Assembly (NCBI RefSeq): GCF_013304735.1
Contig: NZ_JAAITI010000001.1
Coordinates: forward strand, 124,001 to 188,000
From: Blautia luti
Lineage (GTDB): Bacteria; Bacillota; Clostridia; Lachnospirales; Lachnospiraceae
Reading direction: 5' to 3'
Length of the DNA stretch: 64,000 nucleotides
Of this stretch, positions 18,147 through 27,595 are shown piece by piece. Position numbers and translations under genes: made by a program. Positions within the stretch are counted from its first letter, which is position 1; each line of letters begins with the position of its first letter. Under the pieces are notes generated by a model. That model worked only from the letters and a program-made list of their open reading frames with translations. It was not told the DNA's origin and searched no databases.

Positions 18147-18310
18147 TATTCCCTATATAATAGGAAATAAAGGGTTTGTACAGACTAAAAATTAGAAAAA
18201 CGAAACTATTAGTAAAACTTAACTGTTAGGAGAAATTAACTGAAAATTCAGCGAATTGTGTTAAATTCACAAAAAAAACACTGGACATTTTTTTACAAGT
18301 ATTTTATAAT
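18147..18310 (+). promoter_or_regulatory. Promoter and inverted repeats upstream of the DUF6110-ATPase operon
   Basis: TGGACA, 17 bases and TATAAT (18282-18310) form a good promoter. Two inverted repeats lie upstream: TATTCCCTA-5-TAGGAAATA (18147-18169, one mismatch) and TTGTG-7-CACAA (18256-18272). Either could bind the adjacent Fur-family regulator. Confidence 0.6.
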
Positions 18311-18397
18311 GATGAAAATACCGGGGCAGGCATGGGAAATTGTCCACCGGAAATCAGTAAAATGATAAAAATTATATATTTAGGAGGAAAAATTATT

Positions 18398-18742
18398 ATG
18401 GTAGATTTTAAATTCAAAAAATCAGGACTTTTTGCAGCAGGTGTTCTTTTTGGAACAGCAGGAATCAAGATCCTTACAAGCAAGGATGCGAAGAAGCTTT
18501 ACACAGGATGCACAGCAGCCGTTTTAAGAGCTAAGGACTGCATCATGAAAACAGCTACAAGCCTTCAGGAGAACGCGGAGGATATCTACGCTGAGGCTAA
18601 GGGAATCAATGAGGAGAGAGCTGCAGCAGAAGAGGCTGTAGAAGATGTTGCAGAGAATGCAGAAGAGACTGCAGATGAGGATGCATTCAAGGAGGCAGCA
18701 GAAGAGACAAAAGAAGCAGCAACTGAAGAGACAGCTGAGTAA
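18398..18742 (+). CDS. DUF6110-like small membrane-associated protein
   Basis: A 114-residue protein with one hydrophobic N-terminal segment (SGLFAAGVLFGTAGIKIL, about residues 8-25) and a long acidic, Ala/Glu-rich helical tail (EEAVEDVAENAEETA). The start at 18398 follows AGGAGG; an open frame further upstream has no ribosome binding site. It lies 14 bases before the metal ATPase gene, so the pair is co-transcribed. It resembles the DUF6110 family, seen beside such ATPases; I suspect an accessory or metal-buffering role, but this is not established. Confidence 0.6.
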   Translation: MVDFKFKKSGLFAAGVLFGTAGIKILTSKDAKKLYTGCTAAVLRAKDCIMKTATSLQENAEDIYAEAKGINEERAAAEEAVEDVAENAEETADEDAFKEAAEETKEAATEETAE

Positions 18743-18756
18743 AGAGGCGATTTCCC

Positions 18757-20832
18757 GTGAAATTTTATATTAAACATGAGACAAGAGGACGACTTCGTAT
18801 TCATCTTGCCCAGAAGAGAATGAGTTACGAGCAGGCGGATACTTTGCTGTATTATCTCGAAAATCTTGACGGAGTGGCTTCCGCCAAGGTATATGAGAGA
18901 ACCTGTGATGCGGTTGTGAATTATCAGGGCAGCCGTGAGGCTGTTATCTGCGGTATCAGAGCATTCCATTATCAGGATGTGGAAGCTCCCCAGCAGGTAC
19001 TGCAGAGCTCCGGAAGAGCACTGAATGCAGAATATCAGGAGAAACTGATCTCCAAGGTGATCTATCATTTTGGAAGAAAGCTTTTCCTGCCATATCCGTT
19101 GAACGCGATTTATACGACAGCAACTTCCCTGAAATATATCTGGAAGGGCATTGATACACTTCTTCACCGCAAGATCGAAGTACCGGTTCTGGATGCCACT
19201 GCGATCGGTGTATCCGTACTGCGTCAGGATTTCGGTACTGCAGGTTCCATTATGTTCCTGCTTGGAATCGGAGAAATTCTGGAAGAGTGGACACATAAGA
19301 AATCAGTCGGTGATCTTGCAAGAACCATGTCACTGAATGTTGGCAAGGTGTGGCTGAAGAGAGAAGATCAGGAAATTCTTGTAGAATCCAAAGAAGTTCA
19401 GCCGGGAGATGAAGTTGTTGTCCGTATGGGTACTGTGATTCCGTTTGACGGAAGCGTTACGGATGGAGAAGCTATGGTGAACCAGGCGTCTCTTACCGGT
19501 GAGTCTGTACCTGTATGTAAGAAAGAAGGCAGCGTTGCCTATGCAGGTACCGTTGTGGAGGAAGGTGAGATCACTATCCGGGTGAAGACGGTAGGTGGTT
19601 CCAGCCGTTATGACAAGATCGTCACCATGATCGAGGAATCTGAGAAGCTGAAATCTTCCCTGGAAGGCAAGGCAGAGCATCTGGCAGATAAGCTGGTTCC
19701 GTATACTCTTGGAGGAACAGCCCTTACATATCTGCTCACCAGAAATGCAACCAAGGCCCTTGCAATCCTGATGGTAGATTTCTCCTGTGCACTGAAGCTT
19801 GCAATGCCAATCTCCGTACTGTCCGCGATCCGTGAGGCAGGTACACATAAAGTTACGGTTAAAGGCGGTAAATATCTGGAAGCAATGGCTGATGCAGATA
19901 CCATCGTATTTGATAAGACCGGAACTCTGACAAAAGCAAAACCAACGGTTGTGGATGTGGTTTCCTTTGATAACAACAATCCGGACGAGATGCTGCGTAT
20001 TGCCGCATGTATGGAAGAACATTTCCCGCACTCCATGGCCAAGGCCGTTGTCAGTGCAGCCAGAAAGAAACATCTGGCACATGAAGAGATGCATTCCAAG
20101 GTTGAATATGTAGTGGCACATGGAATTTCCACTACCATAGAAGAACATAAAGCCGTGATCGGAAGTTATCACTTTGTTTTTGAAGATGAGAAATGTGTGA
20201 TCCCGGAGGATGGCCAGGAGAAATTCGACAGCATTCCGGAAGAATATTCTCACCTGTATCTGGCTATTGACGGACGTCTTGCAGCTGTGATCTGTATTGA
20301 AGATCCACTTCGTGAGGAGGCAAAAGCTTCTGTAGAAGCACTGCGCGCGGCAGGAATCTCCAAGATCGTTATGATGACAGGAGACAGCGAGCGTACAGCA
20401 GCAGCTATTGCCAGACGTGTAGGTGTGGATGAATATTATTCCGAGGTACTTCCGGAGGATAAGGCCAACTTCATCGAAAAAGAGAAGGCAGCCGGAAGAA
20501 GGGTGATCATGGTAGGTGACGGAATCAATGATTCTCCGGCACTTTCCGCAGCCAATGTGGGCATTGCCATCAGTGATGGTGCTGAAATTGCCCGTGAGAT
20601 CGCAGACATTACCGTAGGTGCGGATGATCTTCAGGAATTGGTTGTTCTGAAAGAGATCAGTAATGCACTGATGAAACGTATCAGACGTAATTACCGTTTC
20701 ATCATTACCTTTAATGCAGGCCTTATCGCCTGTGGTGTTGCAGGAATCCTGCAGCCGACTACATCTGCACTTCTGCACAATACTTCTACACTGGCGATCA
20801 GCCTGAAGAGTATGCAGAATCTGCTTCCATAA
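18757..20832 (+). CDS. P1B-type heavy-metal translocating ATPase with Ser-Cys-Ala motif
   Basis: A 691-residue P-type ATPase starting with GTG. It has an N-terminal HMA-like fold without CxxC (residues about 1-80), the actuator motif TGES, the phosphorylated Asp386 in DKTGTLT, the nucleotide-binding HP pair in EHFPHSMAKA, and MVGDGINDSPAL. The transmembrane metal site, normally CPC, SPC or CPx, reads Ser343-Cys344-Ala345 followed by LKLAMP, with no proline between. This is unlike the classical Cu and Zn/Cd pumps and leaves the metal open (Mn, Fe or Zn are possible). It is co-transcribed with the DUF6110-like gene. Confidence 0.88.
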   Translation: MKFYIKHETRGRLRIHLAQKRMSYEQADTLLYYLENLDGVASAKVYERTCDAVVNYQGSREAVICGIRAFHYQDVEAPQQVLQSSGRALNAEYQEKLISKVIYHFGRKLFLPYPLNAIYTTATSLKYIWKGIDTLLHRKIEVPVLDATAIGVSVLRQDFGTAGSIMFLLGIGEILEEWTHKKSVGDLARTMSLNVGKVWLKREDQEILVESKEVQPGDEVVVRMGTVIPFDGSVTDGEAMVNQASLTGESVPVCKKEGSVAYAGTVVEEGEITIRVKTVGGSSRYDKIVTMIEESEKLKSSLEGKAEHLADKLVPYTLGGTALTYLLTRNATKALAILMVDFSCALKLAMPISVLSAIREAGTHKVTVKGGKYLEAMADADTIVFDKTGTLTKAKPTVVDVVSFDNNNPDEMLRIAACMEEHFPHSMAKAVVSAARKKHLAHEEMHSKVEYVVAHGISTTIEEHKAVIGSYHFVFEDEKCVIPEDGQEKFDSIPEEYSHLYLAIDGRLAAVICIEDPLREEAKASVEALRAAGISKIVMMTGDSERTAAAIARRVGVDEYYSEVLPEDKANFIEKEKAAGRRVIMVGDGINDSPALSAANVGIAISDGAEIAREIADITVGADDLQELVVLKEISNALMKRIRRNYRFIITFNAGLIACGVAGILQPTTSALLHNTSTLAISLKSMQNLLP

Positions 20833-20854
20833 ATAGTCCAATAATAAAATATTA

Positions 20855-20910
20855 ATCCAGCCGGATCACGTATGAGATACAAAATCTCTGTGATTCGGCT
20901 GGATTTTTTT
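20855..20910 (+). terminator. Terminator after the metal ATPase gene
   Basis: ATCCAGCCGGATCAC and GTGATTCGGCTGGAT pair over 15 positions with one mismatch, with a nested GAGAT/ATCTC in the loop, followed by seven T. It is a strong intrinsic terminator. Confidence 0.9.
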
Positions 20911-20987
20911 GCCTGTGTGATGGTGTTACAGCTGATCAGAAGTGGAGACGTGAATGCCCGGTTGTCGTTCAGAATTCAGATCTGACT

Positions 20988-21932
20988 TCATTCATGTGGA
21001 AAAGGTTCACTTTCCAGTTTCAGGCCATCCGCCATATGATAGCGCTTCTTTTCGGTATCCGAACGGAGAGGCCGGGTATGCAGGCTCCGGTACCGGGAAG
21101 GGTTCATATGATAAAATTTTTCGAAGGTATGTGCAAAATGCTGCCGGCTATTGTAACCGGAAGAAAAGGCAATATCCGTAATGTGCAGAGTACTGTTGCA
21201 CAGAAGAAAGGCGGCCTGCTCCATGCGTTTGCGGTTAATGTAAGTGTTGATGGTGCAGCCGTTTTTTTCTGTAAAAAGCGCCTGGAGGTAGGATTTGTTG
21301 ATTCCTGCATATGCGGCAATGGCAGGAATATCAATATCTTCCAGATAATGCTCGTCAATATAGCGGAGTGCTTTTTTTAGATAAGCACTTCCCGATGAGT
21401 TCCGGCTGGAGTGGGCGCAGAAGGCAAGTTCTGTAAGCATACGGCCAAACAGAAGAAAGAAGAGAAATTCTTCCTCCTTTATCTCACCGGAACTGCGCTG
21501 CAAAAAGGTGAGAAGGTCTTTCAGGCTGTATCCGAAATTCCGGGAATCTGTGCCGGAACAGAATCCCCGGGAGGAGTCCATAAAGGTCCAGAACCGGGAA
21601 AATCCGGGATCTTTTTTCAGAAGAAGATCCAGAGAAACCGGGCTTTTTTCGGAAGTGAGGGAAAATTCCAGATTCAGGATCGAGCAGGGAAAACCATCCG
21701 GGATTTCAAGCCTGTGAGGGACATCCGGTCGGATAAAGATAAACTGTCCGGATTTCAGCAGAAATTCTACGTCCTGTTCCTCATCCATGCAGAAAACCCG
21801 GCAGGAACCGGAAGTAATATACATGATCTCATAACTGGAATGGGTGTGATGTTCCATATGGTAATAAGGAAGGGAAAGGGCATAAAAAGCGGAAATATGA
21901 AAATATCTGGAAGAGTCCTGAAAAATATCCAT
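20988..21932 (-). CDS. AraC-family regulator, probable activator of the alpha-galactosidase gene
   Basis: A 314-residue regulator with an N-terminal cupin sugar-sensing domain (HHTHSSYEIMYITSGSCRV; IRPDVPHRLE) and two C-terminal AraC helix-turn-helix units (IDIPAIAAYAGINKSYLQAL; HITDIAFSSGYNSRQHFAHT). I place the start at 21932, preceded by AGGAGG at 8 bases; the open frame runs 108 codons further into the next promoter region. It is divergent from the GH36 gene, the usual arrangement for a local activator. Confidence 0.88.
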   Translation of the reverse strand: MDIFQDSSRYFHISAFYALSLPYYHMEHHTHSSYEIMYITSGSCRVFCMDEEQDVEFLLKSGQFIFIRPDVPHRLEIPDGFPCSILNLEFSLTSEKSPVSLDLLLKKDPGFSRFWTFMDSSRGFCSGTDSRNFGYSLKDLLTFLQRSSGEIKEEEFLFFLLFGRMLTELAFCAHSSRNSSGSAYLKKALRYIDEHYLEDIDIPAIAAYAGINKSYLQALFTEKNGCTINTYINRKRMEQAAFLLCNSTLHITDIAFSSGYNSRQHFAHTFEKFYHMNPSRYRSLHTRPLRSDTEKKRYHMADGLKLESEPFPHE

Positions 21933-22016
21933 TTGGCAAACCTCCTGATCGTCAGAAAATATTATGGGATAACGGCGGCACAGGATCAGAAACCTGTGAA
22001 AAAATATCTGTGAGAC

Positions 22017-22045
22017 AGTATAGCACAGAAAAATAAATACGACAA
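22017..22045 (-). promoter_or_regulatory. Promoter of the AraC-family gene
   Basis: On the minus strand TTGTCG, a 17-base spacer and TATACT with TG upstream. A perfect palindrome CAATATATTG (22043-22052) overlaps the -35 and may be an operator. Confidence 0.6.
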
Positions 22046-22100
22046 TATATTGCATTTTTACATTCAGGGGATGATACCTGTCACCTTGCAAAAGATCAGA

Positions 22101-22109
22101 TGCTATACT
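22101..22109 (+). promoter_or_regulatory. Extended -10 promoter of the alpha-galactosidase gene
   Basis: TGC directly before TATACT, with no recognisable -35 at the right distance. This fits a promoter that depends on an activator such as the divergent AraC protein. Confidence 0.55.
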
Positions 22110-22144
22110 GAGATCAAGATTACAAAAACGGGAGGATATTTTGT

Positions 22145-24262
22145 ATGAGCTACAAAAACGGGAACATGAAAACAATCGAATTACATGAAAACGGCCTGGA
22201 TATCCAGTTCCGTATCCGTGAAAACGGCGTGGTAGAGCTGGCAGATCTTTCTTCACAGGAAGTAAAAAAGGCAGCCATGGAGCCGAAGGAAGATATTTAT
22301 TATCCGGCTGTTGAGATCCACAGAAGCGGCACCGGAAGCCTGAATATGCATGCTTACAAAAACAACATCAATCAGTCCTCTGTAGACTTTGTTTATGAGA
22401 AACATGAACTGAAAGAGCAGGACGGTGGAAAAGAACTGGAGATCGTAATGGTTTCTCCGGAAAAGCTGAAAGCCGTATATCATATGCGCCTGTTTGACGG
22501 AGTTCCGGCAGTGCAGACCTGGACAGAGATCACCAACGAGGGAAGTGAAGATCAGGGCCTGACTTACGTTTCTTCTTTTATATATCAGGGAATTTCCAGA
22601 GGCGGTGACAAACCTTATTACAAAAAAACAGATATCTATGTACCGTTTAACAGCTGGTGCTGTGAGGCACAGTGGCAGAAATATGATGCAGAGACACTGA
22701 ACTTAAACGGAATGGTCGTAGACGGATTTAATCATCAGGGATATGGACTGAACCGTTATTGTTACAGTGGAAAGGGAACCTGGTCTACCTGCGAGTATCT
22801 TCCAATGGGAATTGCCGAAGACAGAGAAACAGGGGAAACTTATATTTTCCAGGTTGAAAGTTCCGGACAGTGGCTGATAGAATATGGTTCCGCCCAGGGT
22901 GGGAATCTGTATCTTACTGTAAGCGGTGCCACAGAGCAGGAGCATGGATGGTATAAGAATCTGAAACCGGGAGAATGCTTCACAACTGTTCCGGCAGGGG
23001 CAGCCGTTGTAAAAGGAGGTTTGAATCCGGCAGTAGCAGCGCTGACCAGATATCGTAGAAAAGTACGCAGAGCGAATCCGGACGATGAGAAACTGAACGT
23101 GGTATTTAATGATTACATGAACTGCCTGATGGGAGATCCCACAACAGAGCGGGAGCTTTCCATCATTGACAAGGCGGCAGAGCTGGGATGCGAATATTAC
23201 TGTCTGGATGCAGGATGGTATGACGACGGATTCTGGTGGGACCGTGTCGGTGAATGGAAGGAAGCATCCGGAAGATTCCCTGGAGGCCTGAAAGAAGTCT
23301 GCGATTACGCACACAGCAAAGGCCTGAAAATGGGACTCTGGCTGGAAATCGAAGTTATGGGAGTTGCCTGTGAGCTTGCAAATAAACTTCCGGATGACTG
23401 GTTTGTCTGCCGCCATGGAAAACGCCACATTGACAACAAACGTTACATGCTGGATTTCCGCAATCCGGAAGTACGGAAATACTGCCGTGATGTAGTGGAC
23501 AGGCTGATCCGTGATTATGGCGTAGAGTACTTCAAGGTGGACTATAACGTAACGATGGGATACGGAAGTGAATTGAACAGCGACAGCTGTGCAGATGCCA
23601 TCCGTGAGCATTATGAATGCCTCCATCAGTGGTATGAGGAGATCTTCCGTGATTATCCGGATCTTGTTGTGGAGAACTGCGGTTCCGGCGGACAGCGTAT
23701 GGACTATGGTATGCTGAAAGTCTTAAGCCTGCAGTCCACCAGTGACCAGACCGATTATCTCTACAATGCCAATATTGCAGCCAATGTGGCAAGTGCGGTT
23801 GCCCCTGAGCAGGGTGGCATGTGGGTATATCCGTATGAGGATGAAGAAGAGCATGTGATCTACAATGTGGTAAACGGTATGCTTCTCCGCCCGTACATCA
23901 GTGGTATGGTATGGAAGCTTGGTGAAAATTCCATGAACCGGATGCGAGAGGGAATTGCCCTGTATAAAGAGATCCGTGAGGAAGTCCGTGACGGTGTGCC
24001 GTTCTTTCCGCTTGGTTTTGGAACTCTGAAATCCGAAGTGCTTGCTTACGGAGTAAAAGCAGAGAAGAATACCTATCTTTCCGTATGGACACCGGGAACA
24101 ACAGAAGCAGTGATCCCGCTGGAAGATGCAGAAAAGATCAGCAAAGTATCCGTGATCTATCCAAAGGAAGAGATGTGCGAATATAAAGTTGAAAATGGAA
24201 ATCTTGTAGTGAAGATGCCGCAGGAAAAAGCAGCGAGACTGTTTAAAATTGAGATGAAATAG
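22145..24262 (+). CDS. Alpha-galactosidase, GH36
   Basis: A 705-residue cytoplasmic enzyme (no signal peptide) that removes terminal alpha-galactose from raffinose-family sugars or melibiose. GH36 features: LDAGWYDDGFWWDRVGEW in the catalytic barrel, nucleophile Asp466 in FKVDYN, and acid/base Asp534 in QSTSDQTD, with an N-terminal beta-supersandwich domain and C-terminal beta domain. The length is slightly below the usual 720-740. The start follows GGGAGG. An MFS gene on the opposite strand follows, so the uptake system is not obvious here. Confidence 0.93.
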   Translation: MSYKNGNMKTIELHENGLDIQFRIRENGVVELADLSSQEVKKAAMEPKEDIYYPAVEIHRSGTGSLNMHAYKNNINQSSVDFVYEKHELKEQDGGKELEIVMVSPEKLKAVYHMRLFDGVPAVQTWTEITNEGSEDQGLTYVSSFIYQGISRGGDKPYYKKTDIYVPFNSWCCEAQWQKYDAETLNLNGMVVDGFNHQGYGLNRYCYSGKGTWSTCEYLPMGIAEDRETGETYIFQVESSGQWLIEYGSAQGGNLYLTVSGATEQEHGWYKNLKPGECFTTVPAGAAVVKGGLNPAVAALTRYRRKVRRANPDDEKLNVVFNDYMNCLMGDPTTERELSIIDKAAELGCEYYCLDAGWYDDGFWWDRVGEWKEASGRFPGGLKEVCDYAHSKGLKMGLWLEIEVMGVACELANKLPDDWFVCRHGKRHIDNKRYMLDFRNPEVRKYCRDVVDRLIRDYGVEYFKVDYNVTMGYGSELNSDSCADAIREHYECLHQWYEEIFRDYPDLVVENCGSGGQRMDYGMLKVLSLQSTSDQTDYLYNANIAANVASAVAPEQGGMWVYPYEDEEEHVIYNVVNGMLLRPYISGMVWKLGENSMNRMREGIALYKEIREEVRDGVPFFPLGFGTLKSEVLAYGVKAEKNTYLSVWTPGTTEAVIPLEDAEKISKVSVIYPKEEMCEYKVENGNLVVKMPQEKAARLFKIEMK

Positions 24263-24349
24263 GGATACAGGAAAGTCCGGTTTATGGGACTGGAAGAATA
24301 CAAAAGTAAAAGCAGATCAGTAACAAAAGAGTACTGAGAGAATAAAATA

Positions 24350-24400
24350 CAGCCAGGAATACAGGATACAAAATCCGGAGATATTCCTGGCTGCGTTTTT
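24350..24400. terminator. Bidirectional terminator between GH36 and MFS genes
   Basis: CAGCCAGGAAT and ATTCCTGGCTG form an 11-bp perfect stem with a 22-base loop. The plus-strand tail is CGTTTTTAT and the minus-strand tail TATTTTATT, so it serves both convergent genes. Confidence 0.88.
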
Positions 24401-25592
24401 ATCGGATATCCGCACCCGGTTTCATGATCTGAAGCAGGATCACCGCGCAGATGATCGCTCCGATACCAGGGATTGCACCGCCGATTCCCACAAAACGAAG
24501 ACCGGCATATTTCACGATCACACCACCCATGGCAGAACCGGCCGCAATACCAAAGTTAAAGAAAACCGAGATCAGAGAAGAAGCCAGGTTTACACAGGCC
24601 GGATGTTCTCTGGTAGCAATTTTCAGGAAATGCATCTGCAGCGGTGAGTTCAGAAGATACATCACAACACCCAGGATAAAAAGTACCAGTCCTCCGCTTA
24701 CCAGATTGTGGGTGGCAATGGGAAGAAGCAGCAGGCATACAGTCTGTATCACATAGATCAGAGGCAGCAGGCGGATGCCGGTCTTGTTTGCCACCTGACC
24801 GGAACTTACGTTGCTGGTGATAGCCGCAATACCGAAGATCAGAAGCGCAAGGCTTAACATGGAATCCGGAATATGAAGCTCCTGCTGGAAGATCGGTGTC
24901 AGATATGTATAAAAACAGTAAGTGGAAGCACCGGCCAGAAAAACAATGGCACAGCCGATGGAGATTCTTTTATCCAGAAAAAGCTTAAACTGTTCCAGAA
25001 TACTCCCTGCTTTCAGACGGTTCTGCCGGGGCAGTTTCATAAACAGAAGTGCCAGCAGAGCCAGAGTTGCCACGAAGATCGTGATAAAAGCCGCGCGCCA
25101 TCCAAAAACATGAGTGATGGTGGAAGCGATAGGCACACCGATGACCGAAGCGATACTGAAGCCTGAAAAGACACCTGCAATCACACCCGGGATATGCTCC
25201 GGGATGGAAGCAACATCTTCCGCATACGTCATGGAGATGGAAACCACAGTACCGGAAACCACAGCTGTAAGGATACGGAACACCAGAAATACCATGTAAT
25301 TGGTAGCAATGGCACAGATCAGGTTGCAGAGTGCAAACAGTGAAATTCCCAGCATGGTAATACGGAAACGGTTATATTTTCCCACATAGGCAGCCAGAAA
25401 CGGAGTGCCCAGGCCATAGGCGAAAGCAAACAGAGATACAATGCTTCCGGCCTGTGTCAGTGAAATCCCGAATCCGTCCGCAATTTCCGGCAGGATACCG
25501 ATCACCGTATATTCACTGGTACCCAGAAAAAAGCTGAGCATGATCAGGCCTACAACAGCCGGATTAAAAAATCGAGCTTTGGATGATGACAT
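24399..25592 (-). CDS. MFS transporter (DHA1-type efflux family)
   Basis: A 397-residue protein with twelve predicted membrane helices. The N-terminal LGTSEYTVIGILPEIADGFG and GTPFLAAYVGKYNRFR match the AraJ/NepI-like proton-driven efflux group of the major facilitator superfamily. GGGAGG lies upstream of the ATG. Substrate cannot be told: sugars, nucleosides or drugs are all possible. Its position between a GH36 gene and AraC regulators might suggest sugar export, but this is weak. Confidence 0.85.
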   Translation of the reverse strand: MSSSKARFFNPAVVGLIMLSFFLGTSEYTVIGILPEIADGFGISLTQAGSIVSLFAFAYGLGTPFLAAYVGKYNRFRITMLGISLFALCNLICAIATNYMVFLVFRILTAVVSGTVVSISMTYAEDVASIPEHIPGVIAGVFSGFSIASVIGVPIASTITHVFGWRAAFITIFVATLALLALLFMKLPRQNRLKAGSILEQFKLFLDKRISIGCAIVFLAGASTYCFYTYLTPIFQQELHIPDSMLSLALLIFGIAAITSNVSSGQVANKTGIRLLPLIYVIQTVCLLLLPIATHNLVSGGLVLFILGVVMYLLNSPLQMHFLKIATREHPACVNLASSLISVFFNFGIAAGSAMGGVIVKYAGLRFVGIGGAIPGIGAIICAVILLQIMKPGADIR

Positions 25593-25715
25593 GATAATAA
25601 GTCCTCCCTCAAAAAGAAATAAAGATCAAGTTTCTGCATCAGAGAGATCGTTTTTCAACAGAAAATCTACCTCAATGCGGTAAAAAGAATATCACAATTT
25701 CCACCGTGTTTCTTG

Positions 25716-25745
25716 TTTACAGCTGTCAGATTTTTGTAGTATATT
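25716..25745 (+). promoter_or_regulatory. Promoter of the AraC-family gene at 25776
   Basis: TTTACA, an 18-base spacer and TATATT, 30 bases before the gene, which has a strong GGGGAGGAG ribosome binding site. Confidence 0.55.
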
Positions 25746-25775
25746 GATATCAGAAAACGGGGAGGAGTAGAAAAA

Positions 25776-26621
25776 ATGGCAATACCGGTATTTGGAAAAG
25801 AACAATATCCACTGCGCAAAGAGTCCGGACTTTCCTATACGATCTCGGATATTTACAAGCATGTGCCGCTACATACCCATAATCATTATGAACTTTTTAT
25901 TATTTCAGAGGGTACGGCCTATCATTTGATCAATGATTCCGTGCAGACGGTGAAAAAAGGAGACCTGTTTTTTATACGCCCCAATGATATGCACAGCTAC
26001 AGCTTTTTTCACTCAGAGAATTTCTGTGTCCGGAATCTGGGCTTTTCCACCCAGGTGCTCCGGAATGTTTCCCTGTTTCTGGAGCAGGAAGAAAAGATGG
26101 ATAAACTGATAAACAGTGAGATGCCGGCCTTCGTACATCTGGAAGGGGAAAATTTCCGCAGGGTTCTGGAAGCGATGGATATGGCCGGAAATCTGGTAAA
26201 CGGCAGCCACCCCCGGCATGCAAGATATCATGCACAGTGTATCATTGCACTTCTTCTGGAGGATTATTTCTTCACTTATGATGAAAAGGATCCCTGGAAT
26301 CAGATGCCTTCCTGGCTGTCAGAGCTTCTCTTAAATATGTCAAAGATTGAAAATCTTCAGGAAGGCTACAAAAAAATGTGCGAGCTGGCTCCCTGTTCTC
26401 CAAGCCATCTCTGCAGACTTCTGAAACAGATCAGCGGGAAAACTCCTACTCAGTATATCAACCAGGAACGTCTGAAATACGCGGTCTATCTCCTAGCGCA
26501 GACAGACAGGGAGATCCTGGACATCTGTGAGTGCTGTGGATTTTCTAATGTGAGCCATTTTTATCATCTGTTCCGGGAACAGTTCGGCGTGTCACCGGCA
26601 AAATTCCGGAAGACAGTGTGA
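25776..26621 (+). CDS. AraC-family regulator
   Basis: A 281-residue protein with a cupin domain (VPLHTHNHYELFIISEGTAY; RPNDMHSYSF) and a C-terminal AraC DNA-binding domain (ILDICECCGFSNVSHFYHLF, then FGVSPAKFRK). Convergent with another AraC gene, stops 14 bases apart. The upstream divergent gene is the MFS transporter, which makes it a candidate target. Confidence 0.88.
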   Translation: MAIPVFGKEQYPLRKESGLSYTISDIYKHVPLHTHNHYELFIISEGTAYHLINDSVQTVKKGDLFFIRPNDMHSYSFFHSENFCVRNLGFSTQVLRNVSLFLEQEEKMDKLINSEMPAFVHLEGENFRRVLEAMDMAGNLVNGSHPRHARYHAQCIIALLLEDYFFTYDEKDPWNQMPSWLSELLLNMSKIENLQEGYKKMCELAPCSPSHLCRLLKQISGKTPTQYINQERLKYAVYLLAQTDREILDICECCGFSNVSHFYHLFREQFGVSPAKFRKTV

Positions 26622-26635
26622 TCTGACGGCAGCAG

Positions 26636-27508
26636 TTACCTGGCTTTTCGAAATTCACCGGGGCTCATGCCGGCCCATTTCCGAAAAGATTCCGCATAAT
26701 AACTGGCACTGCCAAAGCCGGTGGAAAGAGCGATTTCCGTTATGGTCATATCGGTTTCCCGGAGAAGCAGGGCGCTTTTGTTCAGGCGGTACTGATTCAG
26801 ATAGAGATTGGGGCTTTGGCTGAAATATCTGGAAAAGAGTTTGCAGCATTTGCTGATACCTACGGAACCGGCAGCCGCAATTTCCTTAAGGGAAATTCTG
26901 GAAGCATAGTTCTGCTGGATAAAACCGGTCATGTTCCGGATGGTGGTAAGATCTGTATTGGTATGGTCTTCGGTCCGGGAGGCAGAGGGCAGATGTTCAA
27001 GAAGCAGAGCCCAGATCAGGGAAAAAGAGGACAGGATCCGTAAAGGAGCAGTTTTACTCTTACGGTGCACATAGATGTCGGCCATTTGTTTCAGAATCTG
27101 TGCCTGCCAGGAAATCCCGGGATCAAAGATAAAAAAGGGAACTTCGTTGTTCCGGATCAGAGGAAGGACGAAGTTTTTTTCATAGGCAGGTAATGTGCAC
27201 AGAAGCATGGGGTGGATGAGGATGCAAAAAAATTCACATTCCCTGTGACTTTCAGAAAATCCGTAATGCATCTGCCTGGAATTTACAAAAATCCCCTGTC
27301 CCTGTTCCAGAGTGAGGATTTTTCCGTTGACATTATATTGCATCTGGCCGGACTGGATCATCAGAAATTCAATGTCATCATGCCAGTGGCTGATAGCGGA
27401 ATAATTGGGATAGTGGGAAAGCATTTCATGGATGGTGTAGGCCGGGCAGTCAGGATAATCGTAGACCATTTTTTCAGAAAGGTCATCCTTTAAGTCTATA
27501 TAGATCAT
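26636..27508 (-). CDS. AraC-family regulator
   Basis: A 290-residue AraC regulator: an N-terminal cupin region (SHWHDDIEFLMIQSGQMQY; FVNSRQMHYGF) and two C-terminal HTH units (ISLKEIAAAGSVGISKCCKL; ITEIALSTGFGSASYYAESF). I prefer the ATG at 27508 because GAGG lies 7 bases upstream; the ATG at 27514 is too close to it. It is divergent from the acetyltransferase-MATE unit and could control it. Confidence 0.88.
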   Translation of the reverse strand: MIYIDLKDDLSEKMVYDYPDCPAYTIHEMLSHYPNYSAISHWHDDIEFLMIQSGQMQYNVNGKILTLEQGQGIFVNSRQMHYGFSESHRECEFFCILIHPMLLCTLPAYEKNFVLPLIRNNEVPFFIFDPGISWQAQILKQMADIYVHRKSKTAPLRILSSFSLIWALLLEHLPSASRTEDHTNTDLTTIRNMTGFIQQNYASRISLKEIAAAGSVGISKCCKLFSRYFSQSPNLYLNQYRLNKSALLLRETDMTITEIALSTGFGSASYYAESFRKWAGMSPGEFRKAR

Positions 27509-27595
27509 ATTCATACCTCGCAGGATTGTTATAAAGTTAGATAGAAAACCGATAGAATAACTTAAAAATATACAATATAATTATAAAACGAAAAG

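Noticed and set aside
19330-20841. A 503-codon minus-strand frame opposite the metal ATPase gene
   Set aside because: Antisense shadow; the plus strand has intact P-type ATPase motifs throughout and this frame crosses the ATPase terminator side without a start signal.
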